This document shows, piece by piece, positions 34,860 through 46,919 of a stretch of DNA of 64,000 bases. The position numbers and the translations under genes are program-made. The notes under the pieces were generated by a model that saw nothing but the letters and a program-made list of their open reading frames with translations, made no database searches and was not told the origin of the DNA. The stretch's first letter is position 1. Each line of letters begins with the position of its first letter. This DNA is from Uranotaenia lowii (taxonomy: Eukaryota; Arthropoda; Insecta; Diptera; Culicidae): contig NC_073692.1 in assembly GCF_029784155.1 (NCBI RefSeq), positions 66,907,888-66,971,887 of the forward strand, in the 5' to 3' direction.

Positions 34860-35620
34860 CAACAGACCCTTATTTATGGGCTAGAAAAACAAACTTCCCT
34901 TTGGGCAGCGCAACAGCAATTACCAATCAGTCAGACTGAGGCGAGGTACTCACCGGATTCTGCTGAATTACGGTATTGGCCCTTTTGCCGATATTATGGC
35001 CTGAGATCATTCATTCGCACAGGGTCTTTATCACGATTGCACAATTGCACAAACGGAACGGAAAATTCGTTGTTATTCGCTGGCTGGGCTCTACGCTACA
35101 ATGCTTGATATGTCCCGGGGGGCCTTTCGGGGCCAGAGTTTAAACAATACTGACAGCCGTCGGTGAGCAGGTTTATTCCAAGGAGCGCTTGTCATTGAAA
35201 CGGTTCCACGACCGACTAGTTTTTTTTTAGATGACCGGAGCCTTCTCTCTCGGCCGTGTGCAGTACCTGATAATGGATGCAGATTGGCCGGCTCAAAGCC
35301 TTTCGGCAGCCATCAACCTCGGCCAGGTTTAATTTCCAAGCCGTTTGCTGACCTGGTCTTCAGTCAGTTACCCAAAGACTCCCACCCACCCGAAAGACCG
35401 AGCGCATAACACGCTTCTTAGTTAGTAGGGATATCCAAATCAGCATAATTTGATGCCAATTGTTGTTATAGCTTTCCGATGGCCAAAGTTGAACGAGCAG
35501 GTCCATTGAGGTAGGTTCCGAGGCCCTCGTCGAAATCGGTAGTTGCACGCCTCGTCGTAGTTCACGTGCAGCCTCGATTTTTCCAGTTAATTTGAACTTG
35601 CGCGCGATTGGGTAATTTAA
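34860..35620. other. GC-richer unique stretch, possible regulatory DNA
   Basis: This interval is visibly less A+T-rich than its surroundings (for example 'gtcccggggggcctttcggg' near 35112 and 'ctctcggccgtgtgcagtac' near 35248). I find no long frame, splice-bounded exon or tRNA. The minus frame 35360-35548 is 62 residues and unrecognised. By contrast with its surroundings it could be an upstream or regulatory region or a decayed exon cluster. Confidence 0.3.
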
Positions 35621-35621
35621 T

Positions 35622-36130
35622 GTGATTTCTATACCAATACCTAATCCTGATTCTATCGCCGTTAAGTTCGTGGTTCATGGTTTGACAATAGCCGCCGGTA
35701 GCGTGGAGGAATATTTGTTTATGCAAATTGGCTGCGGTTGTAATTTGCGATATTTACAGTTTTTGTTTTTTGCTGCAACAACTGATCTAAGGGTTAACTT
35801 TCAAATGAGATTGTCTCAAGTGATACTGGATCTATTGACAAGCAGATCACCAATAATTGAACTTTAAAAAAATAGATTAAACGAATAAAATTGTTTCCAT
35901 TAATTATAAGATTTTTAAGCTTAATATACATAGATACAAAAACCCGAATTTTTCCTTGATAAGAAAATTGATTAAAGGTTTGATATTGATTCAATAAGGT
36001 ATTAAATTATACCCTAACTTTCAGTTTTCAGGAAGGTGCTTCAAAGATCGAAATTCGAAATAAGTTCAGATTTTGAACTACGACTCCGCGCTCAATTGTC
36101 CCCCATTTTCTGGGTTTACATTATTCCGTG
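35622..36130. other. Unassigned DNA with a short open frame
   Basis: The frame at 35622-35867 (81 residues) has a mixed composition but no recognised family or start context. The rest is A+T-rich. No repeat partner was seen in the window. Confidence 0.3.
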
Positions 36131-36138
36131 ATGTTCTA

Positions 36139-36806
36139 GCATAGATAAACAGATGTACAGCTAAGTCTTGAAAAGTGTGTGAGTCCCAAAGAAAGTTTTG
36201 AATAAATTTTTTGTCCTTTGATTAAGCCATGTAAACAAAACAAAACAACAAAGATCCCGTCACTTTTGATGGGGTCGTATAACTATTTGACGAGTTTCAA
36301 AAAAATGTATGTTGAAGTTTCTGAACACATTTGTGATGATGCTTAGTGAAAATTTTAGATGAAAGATGGTTTGCTTCAAAATAGCATGAAAACTTAATTT
36401 TGTACTATAAAAATATACATATTCACGTGAAAATGCTCGCTTTGGGACGCCTAGAATCAGTATTGCTACGTGGGACTGTAAATTTTGAACTCAACTTTAC
36501 AAAATAATTTAATTCATTTACCAAGTTTACCAATTCGCAAGTTACATTTGATTGTATTTTGTACTTATAGGAACAAATTGAAGCCGTCCTTCATTTATTT
36601 ATTTTTGAAAACATTTACGATTGCGCCCTTCCGAAAACGAGATACATACTTCAAAAGTTGATACATTACTTTTTAACGGCGCAAAAGATGGCACTGTTTC
36701 TCGTCAAGCCGTCAATATAACATCAACTTTTTTAAATAACAGCATAAGAAGTTTTACTCAGGTTTCTGGAATATTCTAATTCGAGCTTGTACATCTGTTC
36801 ATCTGT
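36139..36806. mobile_element. Possible small TIR element
   Basis: The left 'agataaacagatgtacagct' (about 36142-36161) and the right, in reverse complement, 'agatgaacagatgtacaagc' form imperfect inverted repeats of about 20 bases, 0.67 kb apart. I could not find a clear target duplication, so boundaries are tentative. Confidence 0.4.
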
Positions 36807-37198
36807 GGTTCTTGTTTCAAAGATACACACAATTCTTCAAAAAAGATTTAACTAGTTAAATAAACTTTCCCTTCTGGGCTGAAAATGCAACAATTTGTCA
36901 GTTAGGATCAGACAGAACCGGATTTCTATTTTGGCTATCATAACTGAAGTATCGAACCGATTTTCAAAAATTTGTTTGACGTTCTCTTAATTTCGATTTA
37001 AGATGGTTAATTTTGGGTCATGTAAACCCTGAAAATAAGATTCAAAACGCGTTAATAAGGACAGTTTCTGTTTCAGTAACAATAAGAGCCATGTCTGAAA
37101 AAAATACATAAGATCGCTCACCTGAAATTTCGGTTACTTATGAATCGATTTTAACTAAACTAACAACAAAAAATTCCTAAACGTATAAATATAATTAA

Positions 37199-37420
37199 CT
37201 AGCTGACCCGGTATGCTTTGCTACCTCTTCCATAGAAAAAGTTCTTTCGTTAAATTATAAAATTAAAATAAACATCCTTTGGAATTAAATTTAAACCTTA
37301 TTCAAAAGCGAACTATTTTTCATGGCATCTGAGTTTCTAGATTGTCTTGAGTCCCGACGTAACTTGAAGATTTGTAGATGGAAGAAACTTCCCTTTTGAA
37401 AAAAAAATAGGAGGGATTTT
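37199..37420. mobile_element. Fragment with 'agctgacccggtatgctttg' start
   Basis: The start 'actagctgacccggtatgct' is the characteristic beginning of a widespread insect repeat whose other end carries cagacagacag tracts, as at 51465. Here only the beginning is recognisable before A+T-rich sequence. Confidence 0.5.
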
Positions 37421-37429
37421 CAGGACAAT

Positions 37430-38185
37430 TAAATAAAAATAAATCGCCATTTTGAAGCGGGAGGAATATTTAAATACAGGTAAATTTGTAAATAATCAAA
37501 AAGTGTGATAAATTTTATAAAAACATTAACATTGGTTTTGATAATGATATCATAAAAAAACAGGCAAAAAACCAAAATTCGTCTTCCAGAGTCTAATGAA
37601 TTGAAGTTACTGGACAAGAGCATAGAAAACGTCAATTTTCGGAAGACTTCAATTTCTTTTACTAAAACTCAATCTATCAAACTCTGAACAAGTTCCATCG
37701 ATGAAAAAAAAAACAAATTTTCAATTTTTATTGCAAATCCTATCCGTATTTTAGATTTTAGTTGGAAGTTTTAATTTTTAAAACTGCAATATTAAAAATG
37801 TTAAACAATCCACCAAGAAAATATGGAATTTTTTAAACATGAAGATCACATTTTTCGATATTTTCAGAGATGAACCAGCTGACAGCTGAAAATCTCTATA
37901 ATTAAGAATTAAAAAAAAAAGTGTTATGATGATTATTTCCAAGTTCAGAAATAGGGTTTTTACTAAATCAAAAATACCAAAATTGTTTTTAAAACGAATA
38001 TAATCGAAACAAAAAAAACTGCAAGTTGTTTATTTTATTTTTCTTTGTAAAGAGCTTTCAGCCGTTGAATGGTTTCTGTGATCTTTTTTATACTCCGTAA
38101 CGATTACAATTTTCAAGGTTTTTGTTACATTGTTTCATTTTGATATTTTTGTCTTCATTTCACGTTCAAGGACTCACAAAATTTT
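37430..38185. other. A+T-rich non-coding DNA
   Basis: No recognised gene, RNA or bounded repeat. The minus frame at 37429-37635 is low-complexity. Confidence 0.5.
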
Positions 38186-38189
38186 CTTA

Positions 38190-38340
38190 ACCTTGATTAT
38201 AGTGAGATAAGATTCACTTTTCGTTTAAAGGATTTTCATCTTATTGGATGATTCATTCTATAGTGATTGGATTCACTCCCTGGAACTCTGGCTTAAAACC
38301 AAACACGTTAGCCATTAGGCTAAACGACTACCCCAAGTTG
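38190..38340 (-). mobile_element. tRNA-derived SINE, minus-strand copy (family 2)
   Basis: Read on the minus strand: 'ccttggggtagtcgtttagc' region start, an A-box-like 'tagcctaatggctaacg' (complement of 38306-38322), a degenerate B-box 'gagttccaggg' (38278-38288), then 'ccaataagatgaaaat' as in the plus-strand copy at 22545-22700. The tRNA-like head without a tRNA-like 3' half indicates a SINE. Confidence 0.55.
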
Positions 38341-38399
38341 TAAATTGAAGTTGCAGATAAGTCTGCGATCAGTTGCAATTTTAGTTCCTCAACAAAATA

Positions 38400-39240
38400 A
38401 TTATTTTGATATTTTTATCTTGAATGTCGAACTCTTTCACGAGCTGAAATCTGAACCCGAATTTTGATGAACGTTGATTCTGAACATGCATTCAAAATTT
38501 GAATTTTGAATCTGTTTCCGAATTTCAATGCGAATTTTGAATTTGAATTCCGGATCAGATTTAAAAATAAGGGCCTAGATGCAAAATCTACATTCAATCT
38601 CCTCGATCAAAAATTTGTAATTTTAATTTTGAATTTTTGATTTTCAATCTTAATCAATTATTCAAACTTTTTGAATCCGTCTCGTGGAACTGTATTTTAA
38701 CACAATTTTCAAATAATGAATCTGGTTCTGAGTTAATAGTTTTGGATCGCCAATTTGAAGTTTTTATTAATGAATTCTGCATAAAAAATAAATTCAAGAA
38801 CATTCAATCTCGAATTTCCCGAAACAAAAACACAGGATGGTTTGTAATTTTATATAATCCTCTTTAAGTAAAATAATTTTCTAATAATTGAAAATGCATA
38901 CGGTTTTCGAAAATCGTGGATCAAATTCGTAAGAAATGCAAACCAAATTTTGTTTAGGATTTCAAAAGAACCTTTTACTTTTAATTTCTAATGATGATTC
39001 AAAATGAAATTCAATAATTCTAAATAAAATACCATTTTGAGTTTGATAGAGTGAAACCATAAAGTGAGAAAATTTTGAAAAACTGTGGTAGAATTTTGAA
39101 CTAATGATAAGTTTTGGAGGTTTTGATATCTGATCTGAGTAAACATTGTACTCTTGAATAACATTATTTATCCTTTAAAAAATTTATTAGGAACTGGAAA
39201 TTTTGATTGTTGAGTGAAATACCTTACTCGATTTTCCTGG
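38400..39240. repeat. Dispersed 'gaatctgaattc'-type repeat, copy 2
   Basis: Diverged relative of 9680-10560 in the same orientation ('cacgagctgaaatctgaa', 'aatctgtttccgaa', 'gaaatgcaaacca', 'gtactcttgaat'). It contains short unrecognised frames only. Confidence 0.45.
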
Positions 39241-39244
39241 ACCT

Positions 39245-40113
39245 CGATGTTAACCCCGAAAATCCCTCCCGTTTCTACTGCAAAATGATAGAAAATAGCA
39301 AGTGAAACTAAGCATTAAAATTGCCGGCAGAAAAATATATGTTCTTGACAAAACCTATATGGTTATTCTGAGATTGATAAAAAAAAATCTGCGAAAATCT
39401 TTGATACTCACCAAACTTTGACAAATTTAGTATTTTCACGTGATAAATAAATAGCAATTCTTATTATCAACGTTCAGATATTTCCTTAAACTTGCGTTAG
39501 AAATCTTATTTCAGTAGCACCAAAATTTTATTTTAAAATCTGTTTAAAATAAATGTCAATGTTCGGATCTCTATGTTCGGATGTCTTTGTTCGGATCGAA
39601 TCTAGAAACCACCAATTGTAGCAGATTTTTATAATGCAGCTCAAAACTGAAAATTTTATTGTAAATATAAGGTGCAATAGTTTTGAATATTTTAACTTAC
39701 ATTAGTAGTTCCAGGTGAAATACGATCCTGAACTATTTCTTTTATCTGCTCTTCGTAATTTTAATCTTACATCAATTCTCTAAAAGTAAGCTGTTATTTT
39801 AACCAAATCAATATTTTAACAAATCATTTTTTAACATTTTCCAACAGCTCTTAATTTAACTAAATATTCCCTTTGGGCACTTAATTCAATATTTCTTAGA
39901 TGTTGTTCTGTTCTGTATACAAAGAGGTTTTTTTACGCGGTATTTCGTCCCGCGTTATTTTCGTTCCCGCTTTTTGTTGATCTTTAGTTTTGTTCTATAC
40001 AAACGCATACTTCACGCCTATCGATTGACATATTTCCCTAGGGTCCCTCATTACCGCTAAACAAGTTATAAACTGTGCTCAGCTCTTAAACAGTAGCGTC
40101 CACACTGCAGAAA
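39245..40113. other. Unassigned DNA left of the gap
   Basis: A+T-rich, with a local repeat of 'tgttcggat' near 39561-39595. No gene is recognised. This is the sequence adjoining the assembly gap and the likely duplication junction. Confidence 0.4.
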
Positions 40114-40613
40114 NNNNNNNNNNNNNNNNNNNNNNNNNNNNNNNNNNNNNNNNNNNNNNNNNNNNNNNNNNNNNNNNNNNNNNNNNNNNNNNNNNNNNNN
40201 NNNNNNNNNNNNNNNNNNNNNNNNNNNNNNNNNNNNNNNNNNNNNNNNNNNNNNNNNNNNNNNNNNNNNNNNNNNNNNNNNNNNNNNNNNNNNNNNNNNN
40301 NNNNNNNNNNNNNNNNNNNNNNNNNNNNNNNNNNNNNNNNNNNNNNNNNNNNNNNNNNNNNNNNNNNNNNNNNNNNNNNNNNNNNNNNNNNNNNNNNNNN
40401 NNNNNNNNNNNNNNNNNNNNNNNNNNNNNNNNNNNNNNNNNNNNNNNNNNNNNNNNNNNNNNNNNNNNNNNNNNNNNNNNNNNNNNNNNNNNNNNNNNNN
40501 NNNNNNNNNNNNNNNNNNNNNNNNNNNNNNNNNNNNNNNNNNNNNNNNNNNNNNNNNNNNNNNNNNNNNNNNNNNNNNNNNNNNNNNNNNNNNNNNNNNN
40601 NNNNNNNNNNNNN
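40114..40613. other. Assembly gap (500 N)
   Basis: Exactly 500 consecutive N bases, the usual placeholder for a gap of unknown size. The sequence resumes inside duplication block A. Three minus-strand frames that cross it (about 40066-40679) are artefacts of translating N. Confidence 0.99.
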
Positions 40614-40614
40614 T

Positions 40615-40960
40615 AGACACGAAATAAAAACAAACCACCTGAATGGGAAAAAGATCACCACACTAAAAAATGTTACCATTTGCGTGAAGCATGGTTCATT
40701 TGATGTCTAACATCGTAGGTTTTTTTTCTGTTTTTCTGTCGCCTGATGCGCAACGCATCAAACGGTAAAGTCAACATAAATGATGCGGAGAGATGTGACA
40801 TAAGTGGTTAGACATGCGATTTGCTGAGACTGCTGGAAAACATGATGATATCTGGCACCAAGTGTGTTTACTTTTTGTTTGGTGGTGGTCTGATGGTGGA
40901 ATGATTTTTCTAACTTACATTTATATTCTTTATTTTTTACTATAAATTCTTATTATAGAA
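40615..40960. repeat. Segmental duplication block A, copy 2
   Basis: Matches 3632-3980 closely and starts right at the gap edge, so its left part is missing from the assembly. Differences include 'gatcaccacac' for 'gttcaccacac' and an extra 'ggt' near 40880. Confidence 0.8.
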
Positions 40961-41179
40961 AAAAAAATGTTTGAAAAAATCCAAATTATTTCATTATTGC
41001 TTAGCACAACTCAGTTTTGTCCAAACAACTATAAACCACCATAAATCGAAAGCTTGGATGGTCACAATTTTCACCAAAATAAAGTGCTTTATTTTAAGGA
41101 AATGTTTGCTTATATTCAGGGGCTTGAGTTTTCGAAAACCTTAGAACACCTGCAACGGTACAGGCGTAAATGTTGGGTT

Positions 41180-41245
41180 TAGGTCATGGCCGTTGGAACG
41201 AGGGGGGGGAAGTTTGAGGGTTAAACCCCCCCATGAGGGTCCAAA
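41180..41245 (+). repeat. G/C-run repeat end, plus-strand copy
   Basis: The G run followed by 'aagtttgagggttaaacccc' is an inverted relative of 10575-10640. It is probably one end of a dispersed element; the other end was not found. Confidence 0.35.
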
Positions 41246-41249
41246 AATG

Positions 41250-42050
41250 CCAAGCAAAATGTTCTTTTCTAAACTCAAAATTTAAAATTTTTAATCAAAT
41301 TTAGATGAAGTTCCAAAATGATTCAAGAGTTACTATCTTGACTAAAAACTCAAACAGAAACATCGAAATCTTATCTCAGGTCAACAGTTTTAATTAAATT
41401 TTTCGAAAATTTCCTCACTTGTTGATAAAAATTCAGCCCTTATATTGAATTTAATAATATGAGGCTTGTCAAAATGCCCAAATTTAGCTCGAATCGTTCC
41501 TCTTCATTTGCAAAAGCAAACAAAAATATCAACTGAATCATCGAATAATTTTGCTTACAATTTATTTGAGCAAATTTTATAAAAATTAAAACTAACGATT
41601 TTTGGAAGCTTAAATATAATTGACTGATAATTAAATTGGCCTAGATGTTTTTTGATAAAAAGCAATTTTTCAAGTTTTTTTCCTTCATAATTTTTATTGA
41701 AAAATTTAGAAATTGATAATTGGAAAAATTGCTCGAATTTGCAATACCCGAATATCCGCCAGAAAAATATCTGAAAAGCTTAGGTTAGAACAACTCCAGA
41801 TATTTATAGTTTTAGAGCTGCTTATCAACATAAAAGTTCGATGTCTGTGATCAGATTTCGGATTCTGTATCCAGTTTATTATTCTTCAATTTCAGTTTTT
41901 CATCATTGATTCAGAATCCAGATTCGAATATTTCAAACTTAAACTAGTTGCAGTTTCCATATTCAAAACTCATCATTTAGGAATATGAAGGAAAACTTGA
42001 TATTATGAAAAAAAAAAGATTTGGATTTAAATTTTTTATTTTTAACTGCT
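41250..42050. other. A+T-rich non-coding DNA
   Basis: No recognised gene. The stretch 41840-41960 has the degenerate 'gattctg/cagaatc' words also seen in 9680-10560 and 45690-46600. Confidence 0.4.
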
Positions 42051-42051
42051 A

Positions 42052-45000
42052 GGGTAATTTGCCAATCGTTGTCCCCTTACCCATTGTTGCACAGAATGAC
42101 TTAAATTGTCAATATTTCAGCTGGTTTTCAATTTTTTCCCAAAAATAATACTCACTGATGTTAATCGGAATGTTTACTGATGAAATGACGCTTTTTGCGA
42201 AATTTTCTGTTTTAAAATATGCATCTCACGACATTTTTAATTTTTCATGTTTTTTTTGCGCGATATTTGTGCTAATTGTTAACCAAAACCTTAAGATTCC
42301 TTCTACGGCAAATAAGGTTTTACATCAGAACGAAACATTTTTTGTATCGGCTTTCTTTACGAAACGTTTGTTGGACCATTTCAACACCATGATTTTGAAA
42401 AAAAATTACGATCCATACATAATCAGTTAAAACATCGGATCGTGCAACAATTGGTCAGCTCAATCTCCTCCTGCCCCATTGTTGTACATAAGTCCGCTGC
42501 AAGATTTGTTTGGAAATTTGAAATTTATTAATTTGTTCACTTCCAACAACTTTTTTAAGAATGTTTTCACTGCCAAAAATAAGTTCAAATTTTTTCGGAA
42601 AATTCAAGTCTCAATAAATTGATCCTGAATTAGCGCAACGTGTTTTGATTTGAACGGGAAACGAAAATTTTCATTCAAAAATCACCGAAAATGTACTGAA
42701 AGTTAAAAAAGCTTAATTTTTTTTATTTTTGACATTTTTAGGTTTTTGCAATACATTTCATGTGAACAAAACCCAATCCTAACTAGTATCCCAGAAATGA
42801 AATTCGATGTCATAAGAAAAATTCAAAATAAAAAATTTAAATTTTAATGTTTCTGATTGCTAATTTGAAAGCTGTTTAACCGTAGGATGAAAATAATTAG
42901 TTTGTTGATTTATATAACCTTCGCAAAATCATGTCATGAAGTTATTGAAAGCTCTAGAAAGCAAAGCCTGTAGTTTTTTATTACTTTTCATAAGATTTCG
43001 ATTTTTTATTTTGAAGTTATAACTTTTTTCGTTAAATACTTTTCTTCTTCTCATGTTGGCAAAAATTGAAGCTTAAGAAAAGAAAAAAACAATATCTAAT
43101 GAAAGACAAACTTCATTTCAAGCTTATTTGAATTTCCTGGATGATTTCATAAGCAAAAATTTCTTCTTCATAAAAAACTAAACACCTTTATTGATTTTAT
43201 GCAACTGAAAAAAACTAGGATTGTCTTTAAATATGACATGTTTTTTTTGCTAAATAAGTGGATATTTACGTTTACCTATTTACTTTAGTAATTTCTGTGC
43301 TCTAATCAACTGTTTTCCACTCAGAATTTTCAAATTTTTTACACTCGATGTTGATTTTTAATAACTCAACCTTTATTTAAAGACACTTAATATTCCCACG
43401 AATAAATTGTTTCTTTATTCAAATATTAAAATTGAAGTTTTGAGATTGATAAACTCGTTAAAAAATATATCTATGTTTTTAAAAGTCGGGTAGCTTGCAA
43501 TATTTGAAAAGCGTCAAAGTCACTTAAACTTCTATAACTTTGAGGGACTACTTTTTAAAAGATTTATTTTGAAATCTTTTATCCGGACCATAGGCTCAAC
43601 ATTTTATGCAAAGAATCTAAAGATTGTTCTAAAAACTCTGTTTCTCAAATTACGAGACGAACGAAGAACTGTTTTTCATGTCAACAGCAAACCCCTTGCT
43701 TTTGATAATAATCTTGTCAAAATATTGTACAGTTGAAGACCCGAAATATTACTCAGCATGTGCAATTTTCAGAAATTCAAATCTGCCGTCGAGCTAGACC
43801 GGAGACATTTGAGCGAAGCTTTATTAGTCTCTTATTATTCAGAAAAATAAACAGTCATAACTTCGTCAAACTTAATTTGATCAAAAACTCAGTTTCTCAG
43901 CTGGAAAATTTTTGGAAAAGATTTCAATGTGAAATGAATGTTTCTTGAAGATTGATGAAATGCTACAGAGGTTAAATTCTTCACAAATAATCCTACATTT
44001 ATGAAAAATATATTCAAAACAAAATAACTTTTTGAAAAATATATTCAATAAATCAGACGAACGATCTGAAACTTTGGGCGTGGTTGGGTGCACTTTTAAG
44101 CCTTAAATTGATATTTATTATGTAAAAATCAATCGACTTCCAAGTGTCCTCAATCAATTATTATATAAAATCGCATTTTCTTCAAAGGGATAAAGAGAGG
44201 CAAAACAGATCGCGTACTTTTATCCTTCCACCTGTCAATAGGCACTATAAAATAAGTTGGAATTCTTCTATGAAATTTAAATAATACAAAATTTTATGTT
44301 GGTAGGACATTTGAAGAAAAAAAGCTTAATACTGGGCATGGTTAGTCCGCACTTCTCAAATCCGACAGTGCGCTGTGTAAATCGCACCGTTATCTTCTTC
44401 GATTCGTAGAGCACCACACTTCATTCCGAAATGCTCTACACTTGTTTCCGAGTACAGCCGAAGCCAAGTGCCGAGCAAAACCGGTGCCACAATAGCAACA
44501 CTACTGTGTGAGCAAGAGAAATCCCGAAACACACAACTGAAGTGCATTTTTTTCCTTCTCTTCCTACCACAGTAGGCAAACAAACAGCACGAAACGATAT
44601 TGCTTCTTGTTCTTCCTTTTCTTGTTGGGAAAGAACCAAGCCTACTGAGTTGCTTTAGCGCTGCTCCCCTACACTTAATGTGTGATTTTTTTTCTCTTGC
44701 TCTCACCCTGGCGAAGCGTTCTCTGCTCTTTGATTGGGTGTACGCCCGGCGTCTTAACAGAGCATGGCAAGTGTTTCAGAACGAAAAATTCACTGAGTTG
44801 CATTTTTCAAGCCGCTCGGGGAGAAATGGACAACCATGATACTGGGTAAATAAGATGAAATAACACTTCACTCAGAAGACTCAGGTTAAATTCAGTGGCA
44901 GATTTGAGTTTCTGAGGAAATTTCATGTGTGATAAATGCTATTCCAGACTCTCAAACCGACGGCTTCATGTTTTTTTTTTTCAGATTTTGTGTCTGAATT

Positions 45001-45682
45001 TTCCCATTGTGCATTGGACGGTTTATATGGAAGACCCTCTTCAAAAGCAATGTGGTGGAAAGAGAGGTGATGAGAAAGAAACGTTGCAAAAGTAGAAGTA
45101 AAGTTTTTTCTTCGTAAACATAGTTACCATGACAGAAGTGACGTCACTACCGACTATTTTCGCGACGCATTTTGCCTAGGATAAATGAAGCTCCCTGACA
45201 ACGACGCAGGACTTGTTTATGTTTATTTTTTTTTCTCTCCGACGTGCAACAGTGTACGTTCTTTTGCGCCACCTTAGTAAAAGTGTACCTCATTGCTTCA
45301 AAAGGGACCGTCTCCAAATAAAACTGCATTTGAACTAAAAGTTCTCAAAATATGCTTCCGTTACAAGCATCAGCCTTTTTGACCATATAGTGGCTGAGCC
45401 TTAAGAAAGTTTTTGAAATGTGCAACTATTGGAAAAAATCGGACAACATTAGGCACGAAATAAAATTTGCTTGTGCAACTATTGGGCACAAACAAGCTGT
45501 TTTAAACGATTTTTTAAATTTTTACGTTACTTTTTTCGAACACCCGAACTTTTGGATCTTGTTGACCAATCCTGTATGAGTGCAATCGATGAAAAAATCG
45601 AGTGAATTCGGTTGAAATGACTAAAATAGAGCATAAAAACCAAAATCATGTGCTTAGCTGTGCAACGATTGGCAAATCACCC
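42052..45682. mobile_element. TIR element of the 'atttgccaatcgttg' family, copy 2
   Basis: The left end is GGGTAATTTGCCAATCGTTG and the right end, in reverse complement, GGGTGATTTGCCAATCGTTG. TA flanks both sides (42050-42051 and 45683-45684). At 3.63 kb it is about three times the copy at 17695-18856 and lies in the opposite orientation. It holds extra material at about 42110-43480 and a nested 502-bp insertion at 44337-44838. Internal 'attgttgtaca' motifs near 42479 suggest that the 5' part may itself be composite. The 90-residue frame at 42158-42430 is not transposase-like. Confidence 0.75.
44337..44838. mobile_element. hAT-like MITE nested in the TIR element
   Basis: 502 bp flanked by the 8-base direct repeat ATACTGGG (44329-44336 and 44839-44846). 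The related copy at about 18182-18200 shows this site unoccupied and present once. The ends CATGGTTAGTCC and, in reverse complement, CATGGTTGTCC form imperfect TIRs. An 8-bp duplication and CA..TG ends fit the hAT superfamily. The interior is GC-richer than the host element. Overlapping minus frames (44356-44706, 44436-44639) show no BED finger or hAT dimerisation motif. Confidence 0.75.
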
Positions 45683-45689
45683 TATACAG

Positions 45690-46640
45690 AATCGAAATTT
45701 TAAAAAATGTCATAAATGTGTTAAGGAATTGAAACAGTTTCATTATTCGCAATGTTCATTGAAATTCATAAGTTGAAATTCGAATATATATCTGAAGAAA
45801 GAATTCAGATTGACATATTCAGAATTAAAATAATAGATTTCCGTTTAAGGGTTGTGATACAAATTACACTTTTAGGGTAATAAATGATATGTAGGAATTT
45901 CTATCTGAAACTTAGATTCAATCATCGTTTTCAAATTCGAAATTAAAATTTTGAACTTAGGTACAAAAGGCAGGATTAAGACTCTGAATAAAAAATTTAA
46001 AACTCAGATTTAGATTCAGCTAGCTACGATAAGTTATATCAAGAACAAAACATCAATGTGAGAATTTTATTTGGAATCACATGGCAGAAGTTTGTAGTTT
46101 CATAATCTCAATTCAGGTTTCAAAATTAAAATTTCATATTCAATCAGAGTCAGTTTTGAACCACAAACCAATAGAAATCCCGAATGTAAAATAAAGTTTA
46201 ATTTCATTTTGAAGATTAAGATCTTTTAAAAATCTAGATTTCAATTTGAAAAAAATATTCACAAGATTCTGATTATGAAAGAAATAATTTATTTTAAATT
46301 TTTGTTGGAGAAAGAACTTTTTATTTATTTTTAAGTGAAAATTCAGCTGGAAGGGAGAAAAAAACAAATTTGAATTGAATTGGAAAATGGTAATGTTTGC
46401 GGATAAAAATGATTTAGCTTATTACTTTCTAATAGAAGTAAAAACAAGAGGTTTTCATAAAAATTAAACCTTTAGACTCTTTATTTATTTTTTTAAAACT
46501 TCATTCTGAAATTGGAAACTTCTAGCACTCATTTTTCAAAATTAGGATTCAAAATAAATAACAACTTTTAATGTAAAATAACTAAATTCTGAATAAAAAT
46601 ATAAACCCTTTCTATTTTTTTACTACAAGTTATGTATGCA
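45690..46640. other. Degenerate gaat/ttcag-rich DNA
   Basis: Recurring degenerate words (gaattcagatt, aaattcgaaatt) with no bounded unit. Resembles 9680-10560 and 41840-41960 in style. No gene is recognised. Confidence 0.4.
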
Positions 46641-46642
46641 TT

Positions 46643-46916
46643 CACAGAAAAAAATTTTGACTATTACGTGTCACTGAAACTGCAACCCTTAAAATAAATC
46701 CACCTGTAATTAACAAAACCTGTAATTTCAAAAAGTTTTCCTTGAAAGTTAACGAAGATTCATTTATTATTACAGCAAATGTCCTGTAAAAAAGTTGTAC
46801 ACTGAAAATTAAATGTCACGTAATTTGTTTTTCGACCTGTAAAATTACGGTAAATGTCCTGCTCCTTTTTGTTACAGGACATTTGCGTAATTTTACAGGA
46901 AATAATTTTTGCTGTG
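46643..46916. mobile_element. Short MITE with 'cacagaaaaaaat' ends and internal hairpin
   Basis: The left end 'cacagaaaaaaattttgac' and the right end, in reverse complement, 'cacagcaaaaattatttcct' are inverted repeats. Inside, 46836-46861 and 46875-46899 form a strong hairpin around CCTGTAAAATTACG, and 'aaatgtcctgtaa' recurs near 46780. There is no certain target duplication. Confidence 0.55.
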
Positions 46917-46919
46917 TTA

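Noticed and set aside
9680..39240. 9680-10560 and 38400-39240 as part of the collinear duplication
   Set aside because: The 28.7 kb offset and position break collinearity with the other blocks, so a dispersed repeat is more likely.
40066..40679. Three minus-strand frames crossing the gap
   Set aside because: They consist almost entirely of undetermined residues from the 500 N.
44356..44706. 116-codon minus frame as a transposase
   Set aside because: It lies in the 502-bp hAT-like insert, is too short, and shows no catalytic or zinc-finger motif.
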